From positions 5,462,001 to 5,526,000 of the forward strand of contig NC_132970.1 in assembly GCF_047496725.1 (NCBI RefSeq): DNA of 64,000 bases, read 5' to 3'. Made by a program: the position numbers and the translations under genes. The notes under the pieces were generated by a model. The model ran no database searches and was not told the origin of the DNA. It worked only from the letters and a program-made list of their open reading frames with translations. Shown here in pieces: positions 12,617 to 26,596 of the stretch (position 1 is the first letter of the stretch; each line of letters starts with the position of its first letter). The stretch is from Anoplolepis gracilipes. Its lineage: Eukaryota; Arthropoda; Insecta; Hymenoptera; Formicidae.

Positions 12617-15600
12617 TTGGCGAAAGATTTAAACTGGAAAACAAGGACGATACACTATGAGTATTATTTGAAAATAGTATTTTGTGTCAATAACTCCATC
12701 AATCACTGTAAAAGAAGGAAACATTATCTTTTAAAATAAAGTAATTTATTTATCTATTTTATTTCCTCGAAATGAGGTCATTCGTTTCAGTAATCTCCAA
12801 TTATCGGATTCTCTATTCTTTATATGTTATATTAACATTATAATTATTACGAGACTCTTTATATAATCCGTTTATTATACATATTCACGCTATATTGCTA
12901 CATTGCATATTTATCACGACAGAAAATGTGCAATTGCACGTTTCCTAAAACTGATTGTATTGATCCAATCAATTAATAACTTGTTTATACTTAAACCCAT
13001 CATATCTGAAGTAGAACAGATAAAGTTACCTTGGCGCACGACGAGAGATACGTAATCTGGTAATTAACTCGTTACTATCCAATATCCGACGCGATATAAA
13101 CGTACGATATAACGGTAAATCGAAAATTGTTATCAAAACTATATGCGACATGAAACATAGAGCAGGTGACAACATATTGTATCGATCGGTGCCGAGGATC
13201 ACGCTTGATTTAACGCGGCTGAACGCGTTCCGATGGATCGATAGTGGGGTAATCTACCAGGACACACAAGGATCGGGACCTTTACAGGTCCAATTAACAA
13301 ACAAACCAATTTAATTAGCATTATCAATGCAATTTCCGCACTGGCATCGGAACTAATATTGGAGGCGGCGGAGTCCGCTGATGTACGTACGTAATGTACA
13401 CGATATTGGTTCGAGAGAGAGGTGACGACGAATGGACGCGGACGGGGCATGTAGTAATTCTGTAATATTGTGGGTGACGGTGGTTAGCCTTAGGGGATGG
13501 GCAAACAATGACATCCGACCAGCGCGGCTCGATTGCTACGCCGCGCCGCCACCGCGTCAGCGTTGAATAACGATAATGTAAATACATCATACAATTATTT
13601 GCTCAGTGTTTTGCAAATTATATGCGCGCTGCAAAGGTCCGTGAGAGAAAAAAAAACAGCTTTACGCGTTTAACATAGATGAGTGCTGTTAATTGTAATT
13701 AAATCCATCTTTTGATCTCGGATCGGTATACGCTAGCGTTCAATTATGTATGTCGCATAAATGTTATTGCATAAATGAGAGAATATGGATGTATATATAA
13801 TTGTAATGTTAAAACTAACGTTATCGGAACTACGTATATAAATAATAGACAATCAGGATGTATTGTGTATACGTGAAAGCATATTACACATATGTATATC
13901 AACGTATAGAATACAATGTTTATTATGTAGAATATCGTATGCATTCTCTCTCGTATTTCTACTCAACGTTATGATATTAGACGGGTTTATGTAGAAATTT
14001 CATAAGTTATTACAACGTCCATAGAAATTATTCAACGATGTAAAATGGCCATTAACTTCTACCGAATACTTAATCAGCTTTTACTGCGAGGATAATTTAA
14101 ATATATGGACACACGTTTATATAAAAGCGAAAGCTGCTCGTTGAGCGAAAAAGTGAGTATCATGGAGATGGAAACGCATACTACGCCAGAACCGGGTAAA
14201 TCTCACATGTTCAAATACAAGCTACCACTCATAATTATAGGAAATCGTTAAGCTGTTATTATTTATCGACCAGATCGTTAATGGATCAATAACATTTTAT
14301 TTTTCCTATTTTATCGCGATCCATAGAACGCAAGCATTAAAACGCGTATGCGCGTGTGTCACATGCACACACATTGCCGGAAATGGGTGCGGTAACAGCG
14401 CCGTAATACAGTACAAACATTTGCGTTGTTTCATACTGTCCCTCATATTTGTCAGGAACTATCGTTAAACGACAACGTCTAACTCATTTACTGTGTATTA
14501 AGTCACACAGTTTCCCATAATGATTCATTAAGAGGATTCTATTACTCTCTTACAATTAGCGTTAATTTTAACATCGTTCTTTTCAGGATAAAATAAATGA
14601 TATTATAAATGACAATAATATTAATTAAACAAGATATTATTACACAAGAATCGCGATTTGTGGTTTTTTATGATAATTTAGGATATTAAATTTCGTTGAG
14701 AATAATTTGCGAAGAAGAGAATATGAAAGAATTGCAAATTCAATACTGCCTTCAAAAAACAAGAGAAGGACGCGTGACATTTCACTCGAATAAACTAATT
14801 TTGCTTGGTCGTTTCGCACATTCATTGAACATATTCAGAGATTTGACCGAATTTTTTACCCATATAAAAGAAGGATAGTGCGCAGCAGAGTCGACTGCCA
14901 TTTTAATTTCCTTTCATTCTGTAGATTTGTTGCGGATTCTCTTTTGTTCGCTCCAGCTGCTTCTATAATATTTCAGCGTATATTATTCTATATTTTTATT
15001 TATTCATAAAATGCATGATTTGATTATAAAATTATTGTATATATTATTATATAATATATAAATATTATAAAAAAAATAATATTATAATGATTCATTACAT
15101 ATGTATATATATATATATATATATATTATATATTACGAATCAAATAATTGCGCGTGTCATGTTTTTTTTATTTGCAAAATGAATCAAAACGTAAAACTGA
15201 TCTATTAAATAAAAGTTGTATTTCTGTCTGAATCGCACATTAAAATTATTGATTATCATCTAGTTCAGGCCACTGCATTAGATTATACATTTGCCTTGAT
15301 AGATTATATTTTTACAATATTGAATAAGAGGCTAAAAATAGAATTAGATCAACATGACTCAAAGATTTAAATACTCACTCTGCGGTTAAGATCGGGACTA
15401 ATCCAAATGCAATCAAATGCATACGTAGGAGAAATCGTCTAGGCTAGAAACGTAAATATTTGTCTGAGACTCTACACCGCACGTAGGGTTGCATTCGCCT
15501 TGAGCATCGAAAAGGGTAAATGTCTGAGAGTGTGGTAACTAATATGTAATCTCAACATCATCTGATCGAATGAAGAGGATAACTTGTAGCCGATTAAATT

Positions 15601-18225
15601 CAGTTAAGTGGTGCGCGATAAAACTGACACGCGCAATCGAATAGCAAGCAGTTCATATACCGTAGAGAAAAAAAAAATTACTGTTGTATAAGCGTTATAA
15701 AAAAGCTATGCACATTATCGTAATGACAATGCAAACGCTAATAATTCTCATCAAATAATTGCCATCAAATCACCCAGTTTTGAAGTTACCTTTGTTGGAG
15801 CGGCTAATAGTTCAAAACTTTGCGTTTCCAAATTGCAAACCATCGTAAATAAGCACGCTTATCTCGTCAAGTGTCGTCGCCCGCCAAGCTCAGTGTGCTT
15901 CGCATTTCTGTGCGAATTATGGCATCGTCAAACTGAGTTTGTCCGCTTGTTAAGACGGGCATAACAGTTCCGAGGATAGCAACGGCGGCGTAGTATCGCG
16001 AATACACTCGAGTACCAACGATAATGATTTCGCGGGAATTTATTGTATGAACGCTAAATGGTGCAGATAAAGATATTGACGAGTATTGCAATGATATATT
16101 TATATCGTCTTGTCGTATATTATTTATGCATCTTTTCCATTTGTACCGCGTCGCGTCGTTTCCGCGAACGTCAAAACGCGTCAGGAGCAAACGCGAACGG
16201 AATTTCCTTTCGCAAAAGCGAGACGCACGAGCAAATAACGTTTCTTCGCCCTGTCGTGTAGACGAGATATTAAGTTGTTGAGATGAAAGTTGAGAGAGCT
16301 TTATAGAGACCTGTAAGACTCATCAATTTCCCGGTATTTCCGATCGGTCAATCCTGCAGAGACAGCAACATCATTGCGCGCAATCCCATTGACGGTGAAG
16401 AATGAAAACTCCGTTTAACAATATCGCTTATTCAGGCGCGTCGGCACCGGTGCAGACTTTCTTCGCCCGGCGAGATGATCGATTGCATTCGCGCGCACAG
16501 GTCCCGCAGTCAAAACTGCAGCCGGCGATCAATATACCGTGGCCGTCCGTGTGTTTTTCGTATTCCGCGTGACTTCTCTCTCTTGAAAACAGCGGCGTTA
16601 AAGTTCACGATGCACCGAGCGATTCACGGCGCGCGCTACACCATTCGTGTCCACCTCTCCGCTTTTGATTACATTATAAAACGCGATGGAACAGCAGTCG
16701 TCTCAAGATTATACAATCAGCGATGTACATATATCAAATGCATATTTCACAAGATTGATGTTGTATATCATTTTTTTTATTAAAATGAATAAAAATCTTT
16801 TCTTATTTAACTTTAAGTTACGTTTTATTTTCACTATAATAATTATAAATTCATTCGTGTTAATTTATATTTATACTAATTTAATAGTTTTAACGATATT
16901 TTTCATACAATTAAATCTACATTTTTTTATAAACCTTTATATTTAACTTTTTTTAAATTAAATTATATTCCATTTATTTTATTTCTCAGATTAGTCCTAT
17001 CATTTTCAATCATTATAAATTTTTTAAATTAAATTCAAAAGATTTTAAATTAATTTAAATTAAATTTTAAAGTTTATTAAGTAGAAGTAATTAATAATAA
17101 TTAATATTTTATAAATTTTATTTTTTAAATTTATTGAAATTTTAATTTTTATAAAAAATTTCTTTAAATTTGCAATTTAATATTTTATTTTAAACTATAT
17201 ATGTATGTATGCGCTATTTTATATTTCACCGCTATTCGTCGGTTCTTCAATCATTTCGTCAACGTGCGCGCACACATGTCACACTGCGTCATCTTGCCGA
17301 TTCGCTCATATGTTACGCGAATAAAAGTTCTCGATTATTTGTTTACCAAAAAACACGTAATTTCGTTGAAGAACTTGCATCGTACATCCACACGATTTCA
17401 CCTCGTTATACGAAAACTTTTCGCAATTCTGCATGAAAAAGGATATAGGCAATAGCCTCCCCCAGGGCAACACGAGTAACAGCTGCAACAACGTGGCGCG
17501 TTAGCCGCAATAATTTCCATTTCGCGCGATTATTCGCGAATTGTTCACCCTGGCCGCGTGCGCGCATGTACGATAACGACAGAAGAGTTTCTTGTCGACG
17601 ACGGACGCGGCGGCTGCGTGGCCCTATTTGTTACCATTTGGTTCGTAACGCTCTGACAAGGCATAAATTTTCCTTTCATCCGATACGTCAGCTAGCGGGT
17701 CGCTGTGCGCACACGGTAACGCGTGCGAGACCGTGCGTGCGTGACTAACCACGCCACCAGATATATATCGACTACCGCGAGAAGAGGTAGAAGCGTGTGG
17801 TATGAATGTGAGAAAGAGAGAGAAAGACGTACAACAAATTGCCAATCTCAACTACGGTAACCAACTGCTAAGGATTTACTTGAATCGTATCAACATTCCT
17901 CCCCGCAACAATTTTGCTATTTCAGATACAGACTTGATGTTTCTCTTTCAACAGTTTCACTTGCAGCCAAAATAAACCTGCGGCGAGCGCGTAAATATGT
18001 AATGTAAAACAAAATAATATCGAATTAAAAATTTCATAATGACACAGCTTGATATTCACGATTATTAATATCAAACTGGAAAATTTAATTACTGACTTTA
18101 ATTAGATATTTTATAATCCGGATTTTGTTCACTATACATTATGTGTGTTTTGAACTATATATTATATTAGTGTCTTTTTTCTTATGGTGAACAATACATT
18201 TTACTAATGCTTTCAGATAACATAT

Positions 18226-18231
18226 TTTATT
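18226..18231 (-). terminator. Polyadenylation signal of the esterase gene
   Basis: An AATAAA hexamer lies on the minus strand about 155 nt past the stop codon, in AT-rich sequence. It is the first canonical hexamer I see downstream of the gene. The cleavage site itself cannot be read from the sequence. Confidence 0.45.
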
Positions 18232-18386
18232 GAAATGTATTTGCAATCTCTTTTTATAGAATATATTGTACATATGTATTATTTATAAGAATAATTATAC
18301 ATTATTTTAAGTTATTTATGATATTCGATGTAGTTATTATATTTGAACTGCATTCTTGTAAATTAACATATTTATATATATATTAT

Positions 18387-21015
18387 TTAGCCAAGAACAT
18401 TTTTGTACAAATTCATCCAAAAGTTTATCCTATCTTGCAGTAAACCTTTTTCCATTTTTAACTCTTGATTGATATTCATGTAGTTATCTTCTTTACCTCT
18501 AGGTTGCCAGTTCACAGTTACATACTCATTTAAAGTCGATGTAGGATTCCTGAAAATATCACAATTAACTTTTTGTTTTTATATCTGTGATTATAGATTA
18601 ATTTATTGTGGTAAATCAAAGATTGTCCAATCACACACCCGTCTTTTGCAAAATTTGCGAGTAACGTGGTAAAAATACGCATCATCTTCTCCGCAGGCGA
18701 GCCGGATTGTGGTACATTTTTCAAAGCATCCGAATAGAATTCATAAGTCATATCATCACCATGAGCAACGCCTATTAAATGAGGCAACAATTATGAATAA
18801 CAGAATTAATTAAATTAGATTTACTTACACCGCAGTATTTCGATGGCAATAATGAAATGGTAATATAAAACAAATACGATCTTTTTACGACACGAAAGTC
18901 ATAACTCACCATCCTCTACTTGAAACATAGTTTTCATCATACCGAATGGAGCTTCATAAGAAAATATGTATTCGTAAATTGGAGCCGAAATTCGTGAACT
19001 TAATATATCTAAACTGAGTGCGGTCGCGGCGTCAAACATGATGTCGTCCAACATCTAAAATGCACAAACAGCATTAATATGTACGTCGTTAAACTTGGAG
19101 GAGACTGCTTGCACAAATTTTAGCGATAACGGAACGATATTAACGTTAAGTACTCACCATCGTAAACTCTTTCGTCGTTTCCGTGGAGATCGACTTATCC
19201 CCGAAGTAAAAGCTCTTCAGGCTTTCACCTAGTTCGTTCTTCTGTCCGGCATCGGTTACGTTCAAATCAGTCGGCAGAAAGTTCTCGAAATGCTCATTCA
19301 TTTGATCGATATTACCAAGCATCACTGAAAACAAATGTGATATTTTAATATCGTTTACATGACGCCAAGTGCGTAACTGTCGCGTAATATTTCATTTGTA
19401 ATTACTCTGCACGAAGAAAGCAGACTCGTCGGCCGTAACTCCAGCCATAACGGGCACGTTGGCAATTTTTCCGGATTTCAGAAGTGTCCAAGGATCGTCG
19501 GGCAGAAATATTTCTTGTCCTATATCAACTTCAACCGATGGAAGAAACGCTGCGAAGCGGCCGTTCATAGTGTTCTGCAATGACATAATCGAATGATTAC
19601 CGGCACTCAGTACTCATTAGCGTAGTTAATGTCCAGGTGGTCTACGTGCGTACTACGTACATTCGTATCGTAAACTTAAATTAATGTAATGCTACCTCTC
19701 GTTTAGATATACGCGTAACAAGGAATGTAACTTACATTTAGCGAACACAATATAACGTTAATGAATGCTGCAAAGAAATTACATACCTCGGTCTTCATTA
19801 TTTCATCGCTAGCCGCAATTAATTCTTTCGGAGTAAATTGCGCGAGTTTAGAAACCAACTCGCCAGAATCATTCGTTTCAATATCGAGCTTATCTCCCAA
19901 TTTAAAGGCAAATTCCCTAGGATTATAAGAAAATGCCCATGTATTCACCGCGCTTCCGCTCTGCTGAATGGCAGCGTTGAACAAACCTGTAGCGTGATAA
20001 ATTATGCACTATATTTTATCTTGATATATATGTACAATAATAATCAAGCATTTTTTACAATAAACGTATCTCACCGTCCGACATAGGAGACATCATGTGA
20101 AACTGAACGGAACTTGCACCCGCGTCTTCGCCGAAGATCGTAACTCTGTTGGGACAGCCTCCGAAATAATGTATATTGTCTTTGACCCATTTAAGCGCCA
20201 TTACCTGATCCTTTAGTCCGGCGTTGCCAAGTGCATTTTTATCACCAGTATTTAAAAATCCTATAAATCGATAATTCAAAATTGTTATGAAAATGAGTTA
20301 TAAAAATTTTAAAGATACAAAAATTATTCAAACACAATGTGACTTATGCATAAGTGAGTATTGAGAAACAATCACATACCGATTGGACCGAGTCTATAAT
20401 TAAGCGTCACGAGAATGACGTCTTGCTCAATTAAAAAGTCAGGACCGAAGAAGAGATCGTCTCCGAGACCACCGTTAAAATTACCGCCATGGAACCATAC
20501 CATAACAGCTTTACGAGCATCTTTGTCCAATACCGGTGTATAAACATTAAGATAAAGACAATCCTCTTCACCAATTAGATCTTGTTTTAACATACAGAAG
20601 AATGGACAAGACGAACGATGATAAGTTGCGTCATAAGTGCCTTCCCAGCCATCAGCTGGCTCTGGCATCTTAAAAATTTCAGATTCGAAATATTAATTTA
20701 TTAATAAGCATGAATATACATATAAATCTTTCCCAATATTTCGATTCGCATTTCAAATATAGAAATGTGTAGTTTACTAAAGAAAATAGATATGCATACA
20801 GGTAAATTTTATAATCAACTTACCTGGAATTTATGAATACCAACATTAGGTTTCGCGTAGGGTATTCCTTTAAAACTAAAGTACGGCTTGTTTTCCAAAA
20901 TGGTATTGGTCTTTAAACCCTGTAAAAATCCCTGAGGAATTTCTAATTGAATATTCTGGTCGCCGTTGATCCATGCGACCATAAACGTACAAAACACGAA
21001 CTTGTCGAACCACAT
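18387..21015 (-). CDS. Secreted carboxylesterase-family protein with substituted active site (9 coding exons, 547 aa)
   Basis: Coding exons in transcript order: 21015-20824, 20668-20380, 20260-20075, 19986-19787, 19574-19406, 19324-19158, 19054-18910, 18771-18639, 18549-18387. All eight introns (81-212 bp) are GT-AG and the phases join in one frame, giving 1644 nt, the usual length for the family. Residues 1-18 form a hydrophobic signal peptide, so the product should be secreted. Landmarks: the carboxylesterase signature EDCLYLNVYTP (residues 99-109) with Cys85/Cys89/Cys101 available for the conserved disulfide; HGGNF (124-128) at the oxyanion hole; GEDAG (204-208) at the nucleophile elbow; Glu339 in GVTADES; His453 in VAHGDD. 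Sequons lie at Asn261 and Asn367. Family members hydrolyse esters with Ser-Glu-His, but here Ser is Asp206 (codon 20126-20124, GAC) and the third oxyanion Gly is Asn127. Overall the sequence most resembles insect E4/FE4-type or venom/antennal esterases; which clade is uncertain. The start is chosen at the signal peptide, 7 nt after a good acceptor. No second esterase copy is visible in the window. Confidence 0.95.
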
Positions 21016-21024
21016 TTTAACACT
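21016..21024 (-). promoter_or_regulatory. Splice acceptor and short 5' leader before the esterase start
   Basis: On the minus strand a TTTTGCAG acceptor ends at 21023 and is followed by TGTTAAA and then the ATG at 21015. The A-rich context suits insect translation starts. It suggests at least one upstream untranslated exon, whose donor I could not place. An unspliced leader is the alternative, since the upstream sequence adds only non-homologous residues in frame. Confidence 0.45.
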
Positions 21025-21396
21025 GCAAAATGATTGTCTCGTTGTATGTCTTTTATAGCGTCGAAACACATGTTGATGATCAGAAAAATAGTGCAGACTA
21101 TATTTACGCAATCACTACTTAGAGAATATAATAGCGTTAACAAGCTATTTGTATTGTAATTTACGAAATGCCTGCATAATGTCAACTATAACCGTAACAT
21201 TGAGTTTTCAAATATAATCATCAGGTCGGATTTCCTCAGTTTATCTTTAACCTCGATACATAATCTCCATTACAGACTCATAATATACTTCCTGAAATTT
21301 ATTGTAATTCGCAATATAAGGTACAAACTGCATGGATTTTTTTTCAAAAATTAGATGAAAGAGATAAATCTCTTTTATTGTTGTCTTCTACAATTA

Positions 21397-21399
<3 letters not shown>

Positions 21400-21447
<48 letters not shown>
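21400..21447. repeat. (TA)n microsatellite upstream of esterase gene
   Basis: A pure TA run of about 47 bp, roughly 385 bp upstream of the esterase start codon on the minus strand. Confidence 0.9.
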
Positions 21448-21451
<4 letters not shown>

Positions 21452-23835
21452 AAACCTTATTTATAAACAGTATTATTATATTTGTATACACATATTATCA
21501 CCTGTCATTGATAAGTTAATTCTAAGTCATTTATATTATATTTCATCAAACAATATGATTTTTTCTTACGAATTTCAAGAAGTATAGAAAATCTTGTACG
21601 ATTTTGATGAATCATCGTTAATCATACAATTATGAAACGTCTCTATTATTATGAGCTAGCAAACTCGAAATGTTCCGACATGATAACACCTTTGCATTTA
21701 TGTTTTATATTAAATATACTTATTTATTATAGATATGTGTAATTTTACAATAATTTTACATTTTACATTTTAGTTACTTTAAGCATGATTGTGATTGAGC
21801 TTCTTTGATAATGTTATATAATAATATTATGTTTGAATATGTCTCAGAAGTGCTGAGAAAATCGCAATATTATTACTGTGGCGAAAAATTTCAAGTAAAA
21901 TTTCAAGGCAGAGCACACAAAATGCACTTGGAATGAATGAATTCTTTTAATTTACTTTTATATCTGTGTGAATAGAAGATAAAAAAAAAACAGAAATGAA
22001 GCAATATATGAATACACTTATATATATAAAGCTGTACCAAAACTAAGGACAAATTTGAATAGTATGCTGTAATAATTATGACCATGTACTTAATGCGAAT
22101 TTTACAAGTTAAGTAGTAATTAAAGTCGAGTAACGAGAGAGAGAGAGAATTTCTTCGATGTGAAATTGGATTAATGTCCGAATTTATGGCATAATTAAGA
22201 TTCGCAGCAGCAGACACAATATATGTCAGTTAAGACACTGAAAATATTTTTTAAATTACTTTTAAAACAGAAAGCTTTTAGCTTAAATTTAAGCACTTAA
22301 AAATTCAATAACATAGGTATTTTATTTCTAATGTTTAATCAGGAATAAAGCACGGTCTGTCTCGCGATAAATCAGTGAACAGCGTCGATGCAGTTGAAAA
22401 AAAAATATGAAATCAGAGTAAATCTTGTGCGCGTGATTTTCCGCTTTAACGAACGATCCGACGGTTTCCTCTGACAATCTGTTCGCCGTGCTGGGGAGAA
22501 GGAAGATACGTTCCGTGAGCTATTGCAGAGCCGTCCACCCAGCGTTCCCCCGAGTGAACTTCAGTCTGTTTCGAGCGTGCCATCGAATTTTTCAAACTTC
22601 AACGTGATTTTCCATGAAGAGTTCCTTCACCGACATCGACTATTCTCTTGAAAAAACGACGGAGCGTTGATTTCATCATAAATTCATCGCATTCAGACCG
22701 AACTAATGCAAATCAATTGATAGATACGCGATCCGCTGGGCTATTTTTTTCAACTACTTTTCAATCATTTATTATATTTTTTCCACTAAATAAAATACTT
22801 TGAAAGCATTTATTATATTTTCTTTGATTCGAGAAAAGTGCGTATAGAAATAAATTATAGTTGTGCATATTTAAACGAAATGGTTTATGTAGTAAAGAAC
22901 GAGTCGCTCGATAAGCAGTTTTATACAATACCAACTTTAAGTATGCTTCCAATTTTTTTTTTTCTAAATAGAATATCCGCTTACAGCAAGCTGCTTTCAA
23001 TGGTTGCCGCTAGAGAAAAGACAAAAGGGTAGACATGGGACACTTGCGAAATATGACCACTTTGTCCACGCCCCAGCATCGACGGCTCTCGCTTCTACGC
23101 GTTTTCCACCTGAGAAACTTATGGCCCAGTTTCACGTTTCAAAGCAACTTTTAAGTCGAATTTTAATCAACATGCTAATTTTCAAGAAACAAGCGATGTG
23201 TGAAGGTAGTAATTTGAGGAGAACGTTAATGCCAGCATCCGTCCCGAGTTGGCCAACTTACAATTAGTCCAAGTGTATATGTAAAACAGAAATATAACTC
23301 TTGTTACTTAAAATATACCATTATTTTATTTCCTTTATGTAAGATGAAACGTTATGTTTACAATCTTTCTTATTGTTGACATTGTTTCAAAGAAAAGAGT
23401 ATTAGTTGCCTCTCTATTAATTCACATACATATATGTATATAAAATATAAAATATAAAATCGAAAAAATTATTTCTTAATTTAAATTATTAACTTTATTT
23501 AACATTTTGCAAGACATAAACAGCTTATGAAAAAACGCAATAAATAAAAAAAAAAACTAATTTTTTTATCACAATATATGCAAGTGATTAAGTGCTTAAT
23601 CGTGCAGATATGATTGTACGGTTTGTGAAGTGTATCGCGAAAGTAATAAAAGAGACCCGCACGTAAATTTATGAGCGTACGGGCGGACAGTCGTGAGCCG
23701 TTTAACCGATCGTTGTATGCTCGAATTACGAGTCACTGACACCGGAAAAATTTCAGATAATACGAAAACAACGCGACAACCGGGCGGCCAAGTGCCAAAC
23801 GCCGGCGCACGAGCGAAATGGAACGCGGGCGAATA

Positions 23836-23856
23836 TTTTTTTTTTTTTTTTTTTTT
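23836..23856. repeat. Poly-T tract
   Basis: Twenty-one consecutive T interrupt a GC-rich, CpG-containing patch. Read through, they give an artificial poly-Phe stretch in the long open frame there. Confidence 0.85.
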
Positions 23857-26309
23857 CGTTGCCATTCGTTGTACCCACACTCTGTCACCATCGCCCGCCA
23901 TCGACATCATCGCTCCTCCCCTGATGGTTCCGGCGGACTCGGACGAAGGACAAAGCACGCGCATATTTGACACATTTCCGTGGAAAAGCATGTCGAGAGC
24001 ATATTTTTACATTTTTTTCTTCTCACGACCAATTCAACAAGCCACCGTCATTCAAGTGTGCCATCACCTCTTTCGAGCTTTTCACTTCGTTTTAACCGTT
24101 AGTTCTTTTTGCAGCTCTTTTGCTCTCGCGTTATATCTACTACTATTTCTCCGTCCACCTTTCTCCTCTTCTCTATCTTGATTCACTCGCTCGCTACTTT
24201 AATTCTCTCCTTCTCTTTCTCTTTCTCTGTAACCATTTGTCCTTTTTCTAGTCGCTTCATTCCCCGCGCACTTACTCTCTCACACTGTCATCCCGTTTTG
24301 CGCATTTCGCTCGCCCGCAAACAATGTTGCGGCCGCCCTCGTGCCTACGTGCTGTTTTCGCTGAATAAATTTAATTTAAATTTTCCTGCCGTTCGGGGAA
24401 TGTTTATTAAGTAAATATATCACGTGGGGAGGGGAGGGGGACAGAACGTTGTACACATTGATATTTTCCGCGGAACTTACACCACGAAAGCCGCGAGCAC
24501 GTATTGCATCCTACCATTGTCGTCATGGACGCATACATGTGTCCATGATGCACGCACGGAATAACCAGCGAAACGCGAATCTATGTTTACAGGATTAATT
24601 TATTAAGTTTTGCGCGCAAACCCTTTTACCCATCGTTTCATCGCCCCTAGTCGAGAATCGTATGGTATGTGAATTGGAAAATGTAGTTTCGCGCTTTGTT
24701 GGAATTATATTAAAGCGTATATGTATACTGTTTGTAACACGAAACGTAACATGGTGGACGACATATGATTTTAAGTATCGAAAATTTCTCGGACGAGATC
24801 AAAATTAAAATTCTTTGAGTGTCGATATATGTCACATTTATATTCATAAACACGTAATAATTATTGAAAATAAATCTTGCTGATGAGGTCAATGAGATGC
24901 AGAATGTCAAATTATTTTGGGCAAATATAATACGACTGTGATTTTTAATCATATACATATGTATATATACAGCAAATGTTTTAGCTTAAGCAACAGTATA
25001 TGTAATGCTATCAGAACTGAAATTGAACAGATTGCAGTAGGGAAATGAAGCTAAAAAGAGAGAGAAAATAAAGTAGAATGACAAAGAAATGTGATATCGT
25101 ATTTTACAGTTAGAAAATAATAGAAAAACAATTAACTATCCATCTTGATTCACATTAAGAGTTGCTTGTAAAGAAATAATTATACGTAATATGGTTTCTT
25201 GATCAGAACTATAATGATTTATATACTAGTAATTGTTTTTGAGATAGATAGAAAATTAAAAGTTTAATTCTTTGCATTTTCTCACACATGGAAAATTGAA
25301 AAAATAAAATTTTATTCTAGTTGTGTCGAACAAGTGCACTTTTTAGTATTTACAGCAAGATCATACATAGAGAATCTATAAATACACCGATTAAAGCGCA
25401 GTTACGTTACATGCATGTTCACTGACATGCGCCAATATTTTTTAGAAATTGTCTTTCAGCTATAATAAAATATGAAAACATTTATTTTGTCTTGTTTTTA
25501 TGTCTCGCCATCACTCGAATATTTTTTGCTAGCCTTTTACTACGAAGATTAGTATCTGTATTAAGAACGACACGCTGTGCATCGCGCTGTCGCTTTAACT
25601 AAAGAATGACGAGGGGCATTTACAATTCCCCTTGTAATAATACCATGGATGCTACGACAAAAATCCAGGCTTAAACCGATCGACATGTAAAATTTTGTTT
25701 AATTTATATCTATGGATATAGATACCGAGTTGAAGAAAAATAAAAAAGAAAAATGGATAAAAAAGCAAAATGCGACAAAAGGAATTGCCGTCGTTCATGG
25801 CGTCAAACAGACAATGGTGATAGTAAAATAGCAAGGAGAAAGTCTGCTGGATTAAACCATCGCTCAGCTGGGATTAAACCATCGCGTAGCGAACCTTTAA
25901 CCGCGATGAGAGTAAAGCACTTTCAGCGGCCGCTCAGGCCTTTTGATTTGAATGTAAGAGCGATTTTCCGTTCGAGAAGCTTGAAAATGTAAAATCCAAC
26001 CGTCCAAGACTCCTGGTGAAACGCAGAAGAAAGTAGTAGATAGAGAAACAGTTAGAAAAAGGGAAAGAGAAAGTAAGAAAGAGTAAGGAAAAGCAGAGGA
26101 ACGGAGAAGACCTAACCAGAAGGGTTAGAATATCGCGACTTCGAGCCCGGGAAGAGGACGGAGTAACATAATTGCCTTTGCAAAGGAGGTCACAAATTCG
26201 CCATTCATAGTCGGTCAGTGCGGCTGAAAGTGTCCTTTCGGGCGTAAGGTTTTTAATACGAAGCAGAGAGAGTGCTGCTTCTGGTTTTGAAAGCATCTTT
26301 TGAAGATTC

Positions 26310-26364
26310 CCTCTTTCTCTCACTCTCCTTCCTTTCTCTCTCTCTCTCTCTCTTTTCTCTCTCA
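26310..26364. repeat. (CT)n-rich microsatellite
   Basis: A pyrimidine tract dominated by CT repeats, immediately upstream of the candidate promoter at about 26.45-26.6 kb. GAGA-type sites of this kind are common near insect promoters. Confidence 0.8.
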
Positions 26365-26455
26365 TTCAGTTCCTTTCGATTTTTCTTCTCCTTGCACTCT
26401 TGCGACGCACCTTGCTGGCGTTGCGCGAGCCCGAACCAAATCGTCTCTGGTGGAA

Positions 26456-26596
26456 TATCGATTATCGATATTTATTGCCATGCGGTCAGCATGCGTCGCC
26501 TATATATCCGATATTAGCTCGATCAAACGACAAGATGTATGATTTTCGGAGCCAGTTGGACAGTCGTTGAGTGCATCGCCAGCTGATCGGAAGGTG
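26456..26596 (+). promoter_or_regulatory. Candidate promoter/first exon with paired DRE-like sites
   Basis: TATCGAT (26456-26462) directly abuts the palindrome TATCGATA (26463-26470), the DREF-type core promoter element known from Drosophila. An initiator-like CCAGTTGG lies near 26552 and a possible donor (AAG/GTGATT) follows at about 26596. A CT-rich tract lies upstream. No attached coding exon could be found, so the direction and target gene are guesses. Confidence 0.25.

Larger units (their letters stand above)
9425..18225. other. Non-coding interval with GC-rich patches
   Basis: Patches at about 9900-10620, 13190-13570, 15990-16660 and 17440-17760 are CpG-rich and have short open frames on both strands, none convincing. 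They might be promoters or untranslated exons. The 16750-17200 stretch is extremely AT-rich. A (TA)n run sits near 15103-15126. Confidence 0.45.

Noticed and set aside
23693..24181. 162-codon plus-strand frame
   Set aside because: It runs through a 21-T homopolymer and pyrimidine-rich low-complexity sequence. An overlapping minus-strand frame is as good. Not coding-like.
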